A stretch of DNA of 64,000 nt from Nonomuraea sp. NEAU-A123 (GTDB lineage: Bacteria; Actinomycetota; Actinomycetes; Streptosporangiales; Streptosporangiaceae): contig NZ_JAHFZZ010000007.1 in assembly GCF_018603905.1 (NCBI RefSeq), positions 499,376 through 563,375 on the forward strand, written 5' to 3'. A program made the position numbers and the translations under genes. The notes under the pieces were generated by a model. The model saw nothing but the letters and a program-made list of their open reading frames with translations. It did not search any database and was not told the DNA's origin. Of this stretch, positions 8,774 to 17,610 are shown piece by piece (positions within the stretch are counted from its first letter, which is position 1; each line of letters starts with the position of its first letter).

Positions 8774-8789
8774 AACGCAACGTTGCGTT
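8774..8789. promoter_or_regulatory. perfect 16-bp palindrome, candidate operator
   Basis: AACGCAACGTTGCGTT is perfectly self-complementary and sits in the 86-base gap between the divergent glnE and HXXEE genes, 28 bases before the latter's ATG. A partial repeat (GCGTTGCGTTTTGC) overlaps its right edge. The size and symmetry fit a TetR-family or similar dimeric repressor. No such regulator is adjacent, so it would act in trans. Confidence 0.6.
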
Positions 8790-8817
8790 GCGTTTTGCTT
8801 GACGGGGAGGTTCTGGG

Positions 8818-9327
8818 ATGGACGGTGTACCGGCGGCGGTGACGTGGGGGCTGCTCGCGGCCTGGGCGGTGCACGACGCGGAGGAGCTGGCCACGATGGC
8901 CCGCTGGACCCGGGAGGCCCGGCCGGAGCTGGAGCGGCGCTATCCGCGCGTCCCCTGGCAGCGGCTGGAGATGTCGCAGCGGCAGGTCAACGTGGCGATC
9001 GGGCTGATGGGCGGGGTCATGGCCGGGGCGTCGGCCGCGGGGGCGCTCACCGGAGGGCGTAGTCCGGTGTTCCAGGCGGTGCTGGCCGGGTTCGGCCTGC
9101 ATGGGGTGGGCCATCTGGCGCAGTCGGCGGTCGCGCGTGGCTACACGCCCGGCGTGGTGACAGCGCCGGTGGTGGTGATCCCGTTCACGGTGTGGGCGTG
9201 GTGGCGGCTCAAGGCGTCCGGCGTGCCGGCGGCGAGCGGCCGGTCGGCCCTGGCGGGGCTGGCCGCCCTGCCGCTCGTCCTGGGCGGCGTCCACGCACTC
9301 GCCCACGCGCTCACCAAGCGCCGGTAA
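8818..9327 (+). CDS. HXXEE-domain membrane protein
   Basis: 169 residues with the family's namesake motif HDAEE at residues 19-23 inside the first helix, a second conserved histidine segment HGVGHLAQS in the middle, and a third GGVHALAHAL near the C-terminus. The regular His residues in four or five predicted helices suggest metal or haem chemistry in the membrane, but the family's function is unknown. The ATG is preceded by a strong ribosome-binding site (ggggagg, 8803-8809). A perfect palindromic operator lies just upstream. It is convergent with the secreted repeat protein at 9340. Confidence 0.85.
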   Translation: MDGVPAAVTWGLLAAWAVHDAEELATMARWTREARPELERRYPRVPWQRLEMSQRQVNVAIGLMGGVMAGASAAGALTGGRSPVFQAVLAGFGLHGVGHLAQSAVARGYTPGVVTAPVVVIPFTVWAWWRLKASGVPAASGRSALAGLAALPLVLGGVHALAHALTKRR

Positions 9328-9339
9328 TCCGGCACCGTG

Positions 9340-10227
9340 TCAGTCGACGCAGACCAGGAACTGGTCCGTGTCCCAGGGGCCGGCCAGGCCGGTCTCGTCC
9401 TCGGCCGCCCTCGTGGTCGCCTCGTTCAGCCCGGCCGACGGGAAGACGGCCATCGGGATGACCTGGTTCTGCTGGCCGCCGTTGCCGACGCCCGTTCCCA
9501 CGATGCGCTGGGCGGGGTTCGGGCAGGCGACGAGGGTGCTCTTGGGGCTGGCGGAGTTGCCCTGGACCTGGGCGGGCATCTCCACCGCGTAGCCCGGCGG
9601 CTGGTCACCGCACACGGCGAAGGCCGTCACCCGCCACCTTCCCGCGAACCCGCCCTCGGCCTCGTAGGCGTTGGCGAAGGTGAAGGCGTCCTGGAGGCCG
9701 ACCTCCGTCAGGAAGACCTTGCCGTCGCCGCCCTCGATCCGGCCACCGGTGCCCAGCGCGACCTTGCCCGCCGGGCAGTTGACGGTCTGCGCGTCGCTGG
9801 GCGGGGAGCCCGGCGTTCCTGGCTGCCTGAGGTAGACGAGCCCGGGAAGTTTCCCGCACACCGCGTACACCTTCAGCCGCCACTGACCGCCGAAGCCGTT
9901 GAAGTCCTCGTGCGCGGCGGCCTCGAAGTAGTGCCCGGAGCCATGGGCCACCGGCTCCAGCCGGGTGAGCACCACCTGCGCGGTGGCGTTCGGCGCCTGT
10001 CCCGCCGTGCCCCCCTCGATGGAGGCGCCACCGCTGATCACCCGCGTTCCGTGCGGGCAGCGGGCGCGGGCCGATTTCGCTTTCGCGGAGTCCTTGCCGG
10101 TCTGCGCCGAGACCCGGACGACCGGTGGGGCCGAACGCGCCGCCGCGTCCGCCACCGGCCCCGCCAAGGTCAGACCAATCGTCGCGCACACCGCCAGGGC
10201 CGCGCGCACTGCCGTGCGTCGTTTCAT
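9340..10227 (-). CDS. secreted protein with three cysteine-bounded repeats
   Basis: 295 residues from ATG 10227, chosen because it begins a signal peptide (MKRRTAVRAALAV, then a hydrophobic core, Ala-rich cleavage region). The mature part is three copies of a 70-75 residue unit. Each opens with C-P (CPHGTRVISGG, CPAGKVALGTGG, CPNPAQRIVGTG), contains an xEGG or GNGG turn, a hydrophobic strand (VVLTRLEP, VFLTEVGL, VIPMAVFP), and closes with W-x-V-x-x-x-x-V-C (LKVYAVCG, VTAFAVCG, TDQFLVCV). One disulfide per repeat is likely. The fold looks like a small all-beta propeller or trefoil. No enzyme motif is visible. Exported, function unknown. Confidence 0.75.
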   Translation of the reverse strand: MKRRTAVRAALAVCATIGLTLAGPVADAAARSAPPVVRVSAQTGKDSAKAKSARARCPHGTRVISGGASIEGGTAGQAPNATAQVVLTRLEPVAHGSGHYFEAAAHEDFNGFGGQWRLKVYAVCGKLPGLVYLRQPGTPGSPPSDAQTVNCPAGKVALGTGGRIEGGDGKVFLTEVGLQDAFTFANAYEAEGGFAGRWRVTAFAVCGDQPPGYAVEMPAQVQGNSASPKSTLVACPNPAQRIVGTGVGNGGQQNQVIPMAVFPSAGLNEATTRAAEDETGLAGPWDTDQFLVCVD

Positions 10228-10297
10228 GACCGTCCTACCCCCTCGATCGATGAGGCAGCGTAGGACGGCCCGGAAGCCGATCGCGTCAGGGAACGAC

Positions 10298-10999
10298 CTA
10301 GTGCATCCCCTGAATCGGCTCCCGATCACGATCCAGAATCACGCGCCCGAACGCCTCCGCCATCGGCCGCCAGGTGGCGACCAGCGCCTCCTCGGCCGCG
10401 ACGACGGCCGCGTTGAGCTCGCGGGCCGAGCCGAGGCCCGAGGCCGTGGTCCACGAGGTGAAGATCTCCGGCGTGGCCTCCGGGTGGAACTGCACCGCCC
10501 AGGCCGCCTCGCCGAGCCGGTACGCCTGGTTCGGGTACTGCGCGCCGGTCATCAACGGCACCGCCCCCTCGGGCAGCCGGGCCATCACGTCCTGGTGGTA
10601 CTGGACGGCCACGGCCGTGCCGGCACCCGACAGCAGCGGATCGGTGGCCGCGGCGGGCAGCGCGACCACCTCGCAGGCGCCCACCTCCAGCCCGGCGCCG
10701 CCTCGCTCCACGGTGCCGCCACAGGCCAGGGTCATCAGCTGCGCGCCGAGGCAGATGGCCAGCGTGGGCGTCCCCTCCTCGACGGAGCGGGCCAGCAGGT
10801 CGCGGGTGGCGGGCAGCCACGGGCAGCGCTCGTCCTCCCACGCGGCCGCCTCCCCGCCGAGCACGATCAGCCCGTCGGCGGCCCGCGAGGGGACCTCCTC
10901 GCCCAGGTACGGACGGACGACGTCGCAGACCGGCCCCAGCCAGCCGCCCAAGTAGCCGAGCGGCGCGTCCGCCTCATGCTCGATGACCGTGATGCGCAT
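10298..10999 (-). CDS. class I glutamine amidotransferase (GMP-synthase-like domain)
   Basis: 233 residues from ATG 10999 (MRITVIEHEADAPLGYL). The catalytic triad of a type 1 glutaminase is present: nucleophile Cys83 in AICLGAQLM, and His172 and Glu174 in VQFHPEATPE. The opening and the GGEAAAWEDERCPWL segment resemble stand-alone GATase proteins related to the GMP-synthase glutaminase domain. There is no synthetase partner next to it, so the ammonia acceptor is unknown. An upstream in-frame start at 11041 would overlap the promoter of the divergent kinase. The chosen ATG lacks a clear ribosome-binding site. Confidence 0.85.
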   Translation of the reverse strand: MRITVIEHEADAPLGYLGGWLGPVCDVVRPYLGEEVPSRAADGLIVLGGEAAAWEDERCPWLPATRDLLARSVEEGTPTLAICLGAQLMTLACGGTVERGGAGLEVGACEVVALPAAATDPLLSGAGTAVAVQYHQDVMARLPEGAVPLMTGAQYPNQAYRLGEAAWAVQFHPEATPEIFTSWTTASGLGSARELNAAVVAAEEALVATWRPMAEAFGRVILDRDREPIQGMH

Positions 11000-11055
11000 A
11001 CGGAGTAATTTATCCGCCCAAAAACTTTCGCCACACCGCACGCATCAAACAGCCC

Positions 11056-14000
11056 GTGAACGAACTGATCGACGGAGACCCTCAGCGGCTGGGCGGTTAC
11101 TGGCTGGCCGGGCGTCTCGGCGCGGGCGGCCAGGGCGTGGTCTACGAGGGCTACGCCGAGGACGGCCGCCGCGTGGCGATCAAGGTGCTGCACGGCGACC
11201 AATCGGCGCAACTGGCCAGGGAGGCGGCCGCGGCGCGGCGGGTGGCCGGGTTCTGCACCGCGAGCATCCTGGAGGCCGAGCTGGAGGGGCCCAGGCCGTA
11301 CATCGTCAGCGAGTACGTCCAGGGCCCCACCCTGCGCAAGGCCGTCACGGAGGGACGTCGCTTCGGCGGCGGCGACCTGCACCGGCTCGCCACGGCCGTG
11401 GCCACCGCGCTGACCGCCATCCACGACGCCGGCGTGATCCACCGCGATCTGAAGCCCGACAACGTGCTGCTCGGCCCGGACGGCCCGCGGGTGATCGACT
11501 TCGGCGTCGCGCGGACCGCGGAGATGTCGCTCACCGCGACGGGCCTGGTGACGGGCACGCCCACGTACATGGCGCCCGAGGTGTTCGGCGGGCAGCGGGC
11601 CGGGACGCCCGCCGACGTGTTCGCCTGGGGCGCGATCATGGTCTATGCGGCGAGCGGCACCGACCCGTTCGAGGCCGAGAACCTGGGCGCCGTCATGCAC
11701 CGGGTGCTGTCGGCCCGTCCCGACCTGAGCGTGCTGCCCGCCACGCTGCGGCCGCTGGTGGCCGCGGCGCTCAGCAAGGATCCGCTGGAGCGCCCGTCCG
11801 CTCGCGAGCTGCTGCTGGCCCTGGTGAGCGCCGAGGGCGGCCTCGACACCGGCCTGCTGCTCGCCGCGGGCGGCAAGGAGGCCGCGCGGGCGGGCGTCCC
11901 CGCCCACGATCCCGCGCTGGGCACCCTGGCCGAGGAGGCGTACGCGCTGCTCGCCGCGGACGAGCGCGAGCTCGCGCCCGAGGTCTTCCTCCGGCTGGTC
12001 ACGCTGAGCGAGCAGGGCGGCCTCGCGGTACGGCGGGCGCAACTGGCCGAGCTCGTCGAGGGCCGGCCGCTGCCCGAGGTCTCGTCGGTCACCCGGATCC
12101 TGGAGGTGTTCGGCTACCTGCTGTCCAGGGAAGGCGAGGAGGTCTGGCTGGCCCGCCCCGCCCTGCCGCTCGCCTGGCCGCGCTTTCGCCGCTGGGTCGA
12201 CGCCAACCGGGACGGCCTGGCCGTACACAAGGAGATCCTGACCGCCGCGCAGCGGTGGAATCGGGCCGGGCGCAGGGACGGCGACCTGTTCCAGGGCAGC
12301 AGCCTGGAGAACGCGCTGCGGTGGGCGGCCACGGCCCGCCGGAACATCACCCTGTCCACCGCCGAACGCGACTTCCTCGACGCGGGCGCCGATCTGTCCA
12401 GGCGCAGGAGCAGGCGGACCAGGCTCGTCTCCGTCAGCCTGGCGGCCCTGCTGGTGATCTCGCTGCTGGCCACCGGCCTGGCCGTCCAGCAGCGCGCGGT
12501 CGCCGATGACCGGGCCGATCGGATCGCCGCGCAGCGCGACCAGGCGGAGGCGGCGCGGCTGGCGCAGTTCGCGGGCACGCTGCGCAAGAGCGACCCGAGG
12601 GCGGCGATGCTGCTGAGCGTGGCCGCCTGGCGGCTGGACCGGACCCCGCAGACCAGAGCCGCGCTGACCGCTTCGCTGGCGCAGCGCGAGGTCGCCGTGT
12701 TCAAGGATCCCATCGCCTCCGGTGACGCGCTGCGGCTGCTGAGCGGCGACGGCAGGACGCTGGCCAGCGTGAGCGACGACGCGGTGCGGCTCTGGGACGT
12801 ACGCACCGGCGAACGGACCGGCGGCATCGCCCGGCTGGGCATCGCGGGCGAGCGGCCCCTGACCGCCGCCCTCTCCCCCACCGGCCAGAACCTGCTGGTG
12901 GCTACCAACAAGCGGGCGCAGGCATGGGACCTGCGCACCGGCAAGGCCGCCGGGACATGGACGTTCGGCCATGATGTGGGCGACGACACGGGCACGCCGG
13001 TCAGCGTCCGGTACGGGACGGCCGACCGCTACGCGCTGATCCGCCTCGACCAGCACGAATACACCTGGGACCTGCGGACCGGCACCCGGACGAAGGGCCC
13101 CCTCACCGCGCGCCCGGTCGTCTCACCCGACGGCGAGTCGGTGGTGCGGCCGGTGAGCGGCAAACTGCGGATCACGGACCGCGCGGGCGGATCGGCGGAG
13201 ACTCTCGGGAACGAGGTGGACAAATGGAACGGCGGCGAGGTGACCTTCAGCGCCGACGGGCGGCTGCTCGCCTCGGCGAGCGGGCAGAACATCCAGGTCT
13301 GGCGGGCCTACGACCGGTTGCTCACCACGCTGACCCTGCCCGGCGGCACGGAGGACGATTCCGTGCCGCTGCCTCAGGTCGGCTTCGACGGCCACACGCT
13401 GCGCTATCTCAGCGAGGACCGCGTCTTCCCCGTGGACCTGAGCGACCTCGCGGTGCGCGCGCCGAAGGAGGCGCGCTCTTGGTCGTGGGCGAAGTTCGGT
13501 CCCGGCGCGCGGCAGGTCCTGAGCTCCGAGGACGGCTACCAGGTCTTCCTCGCCGGCCCGCGCGGGCCACTCGGCGCCCCGGTGCAGAAAAGGCCCGATT
13601 CCGACCCGGCGGACGCCGCGGCGATCAGCCCCGACGGGCGGCTGGCCGCGGTGGGTGGCATCAGCGGGTTCACGGTCATCGACACCGGCACGCGGCGCAC
13701 GCTCGCGCAGGCGGCGCCCCACGGTGACCTGGCGGACTACGAGACCTCCTTCCTGGCCTTCAGCCCCGACGGCACGAAGCTGGTCACCGGGCTGCGCTAC
13801 GTCGACGGGGACGTGTCCACCCGGTACGCGGTGAGCGTCTGGGACTGGAAGTCGAAGCGCCAGCTGTGGTCGTCGGCGGTGGGCGAGGTGCACGACGCCG
13901 ACTTCTCCCCCGACGGCAAGGTGCTGGCGGTGGGGTCCGGCGAGCAGCACCTGTTCGACGCGGCGTCGGGCCGGCGGCTGGGCAAGCCGTTCGGGGGCAC

Positions 14001-14463
14001 CGGCCAGGGCACGACCGTCACCGACGTGGTCTTCACCCACGACGGCAGGTCGCTGGCGGTCGTGGACTCCCGAGGTCGCGTGAGCGTCCACGACACCGCC
14101 ACCGGGCAGCGGGTACGCCAGGCCGCCCTGGGCCGGCTCGCGGGCGGGGACGTCGTGGCCAGGTCACCCCGCGAGGACGTGATCGCGCTGGTCACGCACG
14201 ACCACCGGGTACGGCTCGTCGACCTGGCCGCCGGCGCGGACCTGGGCACGCTCGGCGACGACCACGGCGACCTGTACGGCCCGGCGTTCACCGCCGACGG
14301 CTCGGGGGTGATCACCCTGGACGAGGCAGGGGCCGTGCGTGAGCGGCCGGTCGAGCCGGGCAGGGTGGTGGCCGCGATCTGCGCCCGCGCCGGGCGTTCA
14401 CTGAGCCCCGGCGAGTGGCGAAGCTTCGTGCCAGGAGTGCCGTTCCAGAAGGTCTGTCCGTAA
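11056..14463 (+). CDS. receptor-like Ser/Thr protein kinase with C-terminal beta-propeller
   Basis: 1135 residues from a GTG. The order is a kinase domain (residues about 1-265: LGAGGQGVVYEG glycine loop, AIKVL lysine, HRDLKPDN at 130, DFG at 148, APEVF), then a helical/winged module (about 295-420) as in nSTAND proteins, one membrane helix (457-477), a short coiled stretch with RAAMLLSVAAWRL, and then about 560 residues of WD40-like blades (repeated S-P-D-G-R/K and W-D-x-R-T-G elements). The propeller would be outside the cell. The HxxDLKxxN and DFG residues are intact, so it should be active. A hydrolase gene begins 9 bases after the stop. Confidence 0.9.
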   Translation: MNELIDGDPQRLGGYWLAGRLGAGGQGVVYEGYAEDGRRVAIKVLHGDQSAQLAREAAAARRVAGFCTASILEAELEGPRPYIVSEYVQGPTLRKAVTEGRRFGGGDLHRLATAVATALTAIHDAGVIHRDLKPDNVLLGPDGPRVIDFGVARTAEMSLTATGLVTGTPTYMAPEVFGGQRAGTPADVFAWGAIMVYAASGTDPFEAENLGAVMHRVLSARPDLSVLPATLRPLVAAALSKDPLERPSARELLLALVSAEGGLDTGLLLAAGGKEAARAGVPAHDPALGTLAEEAYALLAADERELAPEVFLRLVTLSEQGGLAVRRAQLAELVEGRPLPEVSSVTRILEVFGYLLSREGEEVWLARPALPLAWPRFRRWVDANRDGLAVHKEILTAAQRWNRAGRRDGDLFQGSSLENALRWAATARRNITLSTAERDFLDAGADLSRRRSRRTRLVSVSLAALLVISLLATGLAVQQRAVADDRADRIAAQRDQAEAARLAQFAGTLRKSDPRAAMLLSVAAWRLDRTPQTRAALTASLAQREVAVFKDPIASGDALRLLSGDGRTLASVSDDAVRLWDVRTGERTGGIARLGIAGERPLTAALSPTGQNLLVATNKRAQAWDLRTGKAAGTWTFGHDVGDDTGTPVSVRYGTADRYALIRLDQHEYTWDLRTGTRTKGPLTARPVVSPDGESVVRPVSGKLRITDRAGGSAETLGNEVDKWNGGEVTFSADGRLLASASGQNIQVWRAYDRLLTTLTLPGGTEDDSVPLPQVGFDGHTLRYLSEDRVFPVDLSDLAVRAPKEARSWSWAKFGPGARQVLSSEDGYQVFLAGPRGPLGAPVQKRPDSDPADAAAISPDGRLAAVGGISGFTVIDTGTRRTLAQAAPHGDLADYETSFLAFSPDGTKLVTGLRYVDGDVSTRYAVSVWDWKSKRQLWSSAVGEVHDADFSPDGKVLAVGSGEQHLFDAASGRRLGKPFGGTGQGTTVTDVVFTHDGRSLAVVDSRGRVSVHDTATGQRVRQAALGRLAGGDVVARSPREDVIALVTHDHRVRLVDLAAGADLGTLGDDHGDLYGPAFTADGSGVITLDEAGAVRERPVEPGRVVAAICARAGRSLSPGEWRSFVPGVPFQKVCP

Positions 14464-14472
14464 GATCCGGCT

Positions 14473-15327
14473 ATGAGACTCGACGAGGTCTACGGCATGC
14501 GGGTCGCCACGTTCGGCACGGGATCGCGCCTGATCATCGCGGTGCACGGGATCACCGCCTCGCTGATGGCCTGGGCCACGGTGGCGCGGTGGCTGCCCGA
14601 TGACTGGTCTCTGGTGGCGATGGACCTGCGCGGCCGCGGGCACAGCGCCGCACTGCCCGGCCCGTACGGCCTGGCCAGGCACGCGGAGGACGTGCTGCGC
14701 GTGGCCGACCACGTGGGCGCGGGACCCGAGACCGTGCTGACCGGGCACTCCATGGGCGCCTACGTCGCGGCGCTGGCCGGTGCCGAACGCGACTTCGCGC
14801 GCGTGGTGCTGGTCGACGGCGGGCTCCCGCTGCCGCTGCCCGAGGGCGCCGACCCCGACGCGGTCCTGGAGGCCGCCTTGGGACCGGCCGTGGAGCGGCT
14901 GCGCCGGACGTTCCCGTCCCCGGAGGAGTACGTCGGCTTCTTCAAGGCGCAACCGGCCTTCCTGCGCAACTGGAACGCCGACGTCGAGGCGTACGTGCGC
15001 TACGACCTGACCGGGACCGAGGGCGCGCTGCGCTCGCGCGTGGCCGGTGACGCGGTGCGCGAGGACGGGCGGTGGATGTTCACCGAGTCCGAGCGCATCG
15101 GCGCGGCGCTGACCGCGATCCGGGCGCCGCTCTCGCTGATCAGGGCGCCGCGCGGGCTGCTCGACCAGGACATCGGCATGCTGCCCGACGCGCTGGCGGC
15201 CACGTGGACCGCGCGCCTGCCCGGGCTCGCCGACGAGATGATCCCCGACTGCAATCACTACACGATCATGTTCGACGACCGCTGCGCCTCGATCGTCGCC
15301 GACCGGCTCACGTCCGGACCCCGCTGA
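14473..15327 (+). CDS. alpha/beta-fold hydrolase
   Basis: 284 residues with an alpha/beta-hydrolase core: the oxyanion turn HGITAS, the nucleophile elbow GHSMG (Ser93), a central strand VVLVDGG and the catalytic His262 in CNHYTIMF. There is no signal peptide, so it is cytosolic. It follows the kinase gene by 9 bases and may be co-transcribed. A TAAGAT hexamer overlaps the kinase stop codon 6 bases before the ATG, so a leaderless transcript of its own is also plausible. The substrate is unknown. Confidence 0.88.
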   Translation: MRLDEVYGMRVATFGTGSRLIIAVHGITASLMAWATVARWLPDDWSLVAMDLRGRGHSAALPGPYGLARHAEDVLRVADHVGAGPETVLTGHSMGAYVAALAGAERDFARVVLVDGGLPLPLPEGADPDAVLEAALGPAVERLRRTFPSPEEYVGFFKAQPAFLRNWNADVEAYVRYDLTGTEGALRSRVAGDAVREDGRWMFTESERIGAALTAIRAPLSLIRAPRGLLDQDIGMLPDALAATWTARLPGLADEMIPDCNHYTIMFDDRCASIVADRLTSGPR

Positions 15328-15335
15328 ACAGCCGG

Positions 15336-15365
15336 ACGGCCCGGCACGATTCCGTGCCGGGCCGT
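15336..15365. terminator. bidirectional terminator hairpin
   Basis: A perfect 13-bp GC-rich stem (15336-15348 with 15353-15365) closes a 4-base loop, between the convergent hydrolase and hotdog-fold genes. It is followed by a short pyrimidine run (ctttctt). Confidence 0.85.
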
Positions 15366-15375
15366 CACGCCTTTC

Positions 15376-16095
15376 TTACGCCTCTCGTGGAGCGATCCAG
15401 GTGGCGCGCGCGGCGGCCACCAGCGTGCCGTCCACCTCGTAGATCGCGCTCTCGCCGAACAGCTTGCGCCCCTCGCGGCCGGTCGCCCGAGCCACGACGG
15501 AGTAGGCCCCGCCCGCGTACAGCCGCCGATGGATCTGTACGGCCAGCCGCCCGAGCAGCGCCGACTCGCCGGGCTTGAAGTGGGCCCAGCCGGTGATGCA
15601 GTCGAGCGCCGCACCCACGACGGAGGCGGGCACGCCGTCCTCGTCGGCGACCGTGAACGGCACCAGCCACCCGGCGGCCACCAGATCGGTCCCCTCCACC
15701 GGGCCGGGGAAGATCCGCAGCCCGTCACCCGGCTCGCGCAGCCCGCAGGCGAAGCACTCGGGGAAGGCGTGGCCCCGCCAGCCGGGGAACCCGGCCTCGG
15801 CGCGCGCGGCGTCGTTGAACGGCACGAACTCGGGCGCCGTCAGGTCCTCGGCCACCGGAATGGCCTCGACCAGGAGCCGATCACCCTCGTGGAGGTACAC
15901 CGTGTTGGCGACGTGCTCCAGGCACAGGTCGGTCTCCAGAGGGGTGGGCGCGTGCAGCGTGACCTCGACCGCTGATCGATTGCCGCCCATCGCCTCCGCC
16001 ATGGTCCCGGCTATCCAGCCGCCGTTGGCGACTCCGGCCGGTCCCCTGAAGCGCTCAGGGACGGTCAATACGGTCTGCAGGGCAGCCGTCGTCAT
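15376..16095 (-). CDS. hotdog-fold thioesterase-like protein
   Basis: 239 residues. The N-terminal half (RFRGPAGVANGGWIAGTMAEA then AVEVTLHAPTPLETDL) has the turn-plus-long-helix pattern of hotdog acyl-CoA thioesterases. The second half contains FPECFACGLREPGDGLRIFPG, a Cys-pair region characteristic of this actinobacterial subfamily, and a second hotdog unit (VGAALDCITGW). It is probably a double-hotdog protein acting on acyl-CoA, with unknown substrate. ATG 16095 has a good ribosome-binding site (ggaggg). It is convergent with the hydrolase and divergent from the beta-lactamase-like gene. Confidence 0.75.
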   Translation of the reverse strand: MTTAALQTVLTVPERFRGPAGVANGGWIAGTMAEAMGGNRSAVEVTLHAPTPLETDLCLEHVANTVYLHEGDRLLVEAIPVAEDLTAPEFVPFNDAARAEAGFPGWRGHAFPECFACGLREPGDGLRIFPGPVEGTDLVAAGWLVPFTVADEDGVPASVVGAALDCITGWAHFKPGESALLGRLAVQIHRRLYAGGAYSVVARATGREGRKLFGESAIYEVDGTLVAAARATWIAPREA

Positions 16096-16111
16096 GCCAC
16101 ACCCTCCAACA

Positions 16112-16127
16112 TCGCCCTATATGGCGA
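16112..16127. promoter_or_regulatory. near-perfect palindrome in a divergent promoter region
   Basis: TCGCC-CTATAT-GGCGA lies 17 bases upstream of the hotdog gene start. The 229-base gap up to 16324 otherwise shows only an AGGAG ribosome-binding site (16314-16318) for the next gene. An operator role is inference. Confidence 0.35.
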
Positions 16128-16324
16128 AATATCCGAAAAGTCTCTTTGGAACGGACCGATTTTACCGGACGATCAGCTTCCCACACCCTCCGGGGGCTTT
16201 CGTCCCACCTCGTAACACCCCACAGGGGCGCAGAACTTCCCAGCGGCGACCCTGGCTGCGCCGGGTTGTCCATGTCCGTAAGATACGACGCCTACTTTGC
16301 AAGGACGTTACCTAGGAGCCAGAA

Positions 16325-17572
16325 GTGACGATGCTCACTCGCAGGAGTCTGCTCAAGGCGGGGGCCATCGCCGTACCCGCCGCCGCGATGACGGCTCGGC
16401 CGGCGCTCGCCGCACCCGTCCCGGTGGTGGAGACCTCGGGGACGGCTCCCGCGTCTTTGGCCGGGTTCGACAATGTGATCAAGACCTTCGTGAAGGAACG
16501 CGAGATCTCCTGCGCCCAGTTGGCGGTCATGAAGAGCGGAAAGATCGTCCTGGCCCGCGGTTATCGCTACAGCACCGGCGCCCAGGCGGTCCCCACCGTG
16601 ACGCCGACGTCGCTGTTCCGCATCGCCAGCCTGAGCAAGAACATCACCTCCGCCGCCATCATGCGGCTGGTGCAGGACGGCAAGCTGAGCCTTTCGGCCA
16701 AGGTGACCACGCTGCTCGGCCTCACCCCCGCCGACACCCGGATGAACCAGATCACCGTGCTCCGGCTGATGCAGCACCTGGGCGGCTGGGACCGTGACAC
16801 CTCCAAGCAGGACCAGCTCTGGCTGGACCACACGATCTCGGCCGCGCTGGACGTGCCGCTGCCGATCGGCCACGCCGACATCATCAAGTACGCCACCGGC
16901 CGGCAGCTCGACTTCGCCCCCGGGTCGAAGATGGTCTACAGCAACTACGGTTACATGCTGCTGGGCCGGATCATCGAGAAGGTGTCGGGTCTGTCGTACG
17001 AGACGTACGTCAAGACGAAGCTGCTCAAGCCGCTCGGCATCACGCGGATGCGGCTCGGCAAGAGCCTCAAGACCGAGGCCGCGTCGGGCGAGGTGATCTA
17101 CCAGTCCCAGTACACCAACAAGTCGGTCATGGACGAGTCGGGCACCGTCGTGCCGTACCCGTACGGTGGCTTCAACATGCCCAACCAGGACGCCAACGGC
17201 GGCTGGCTGGCCTCGGCCGTGGACCTCGTCCGGTGGACGCTCGCCTTCGACCGGCCGGGTACGGTGCTGAGCTCGGCGTCGATCGCCAAGCTGTTCGCCA
17301 AGCCGGAGATCGGCGTCAACTCCTCCGGCGCCTGGTACGGCGGCGGCTGGTGGGTCAGGCAGGTGACCGGGCACCTTAACACCTGGCACAACGGCTCGAT
17401 GCCGGGCACGTTCTCGTACCTGGCGCGACTGCAGAACGGCTGGAGCTACGCGGCGGTGTTCAACCGGCGCGAGGAGACCGGGACCCCGGACTTCGACGTG
17501 ATCGACGGCCAGATGAACGCCGTCAAGATCACCACGTGGCCGACGACGGACCTCACCTCGAAGTACTTCTGA
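16325..17572 (+). CDS. Tat-exported serine hydrolase (class C beta-lactamase/DD-peptidase fold)
   Basis: 415 residues from GTG 16325, with an ATG alternative at 16331. The N-terminus has a twin-arginine signal (TRRSLLKAGAIAVPAAAM) and an Ala-rich cleavage site. The three active-site motifs of the PF00144 family are present: S-x-x-K as SLSK (Ser102/Lys105), Y-x-N as YSN (Tyr205) and H-x-G as HNG (His355). It therefore acts outside the cell, probably as an esterase or D-amino-acid peptidase. Resistance to beta-lactams is not implied by the fold. A strong hairpin terminator follows immediately. Confidence 0.9.
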   Translation: MTMLTRRSLLKAGAIAVPAAAMTARPALAAPVPVVETSGTAPASLAGFDNVIKTFVKEREISCAQLAVMKSGKIVLARGYRYSTGAQAVPTVTPTSLFRIASLSKNITSAAIMRLVQDGKLSLSAKVTTLLGLTPADTRMNQITVLRLMQHLGGWDRDTSKQDQLWLDHTISAALDVPLPIGHADIIKYATGRQLDFAPGSKMVYSNYGYMLLGRIIEKVSGLSYETYVKTKLLKPLGITRMRLGKSLKTEAASGEVIYQSQYTNKSVMDESGTVVPYPYGGFNMPNQDANGGWLASAVDLVRWTLAFDRPGTVLSSASIAKLFAKPEIGVNSSGAWYGGGWWVRQVTGHLNTWHNGSMPGTFSYLARLQNGWSYAAVFNRREETGTPDFDVIDGQMNAVKITTWPTTDLTSKYF

Positions 17573-17580
17573 TGTGCCGG

Positions 17581-17610
17581 CGCGGCGCCCCCTTGCCGAG
17601 GGGCGCCGCG
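17581..17610 (+). terminator. terminator hairpin after the serine hydrolase gene
   Basis: An 11-bp perfect GC stem (17581-17591 with 17600-17610) and an 8-base loop, 8 bases past the stop codon. No U-tract, as is usual in actinomycetes. Confidence 0.75.

Noticed and set aside
9320..9333. small hairpin at the convergent HXXEE/repeat-protein junction
   Set aside because: Only a 5-bp stem, too weak to call a terminator.
10867..13056. 729-codon minus-strand frame under the kinase gene
   Set aside because: Antisense of the kinase, Gln/Arg/Gly-rich, with no domain.
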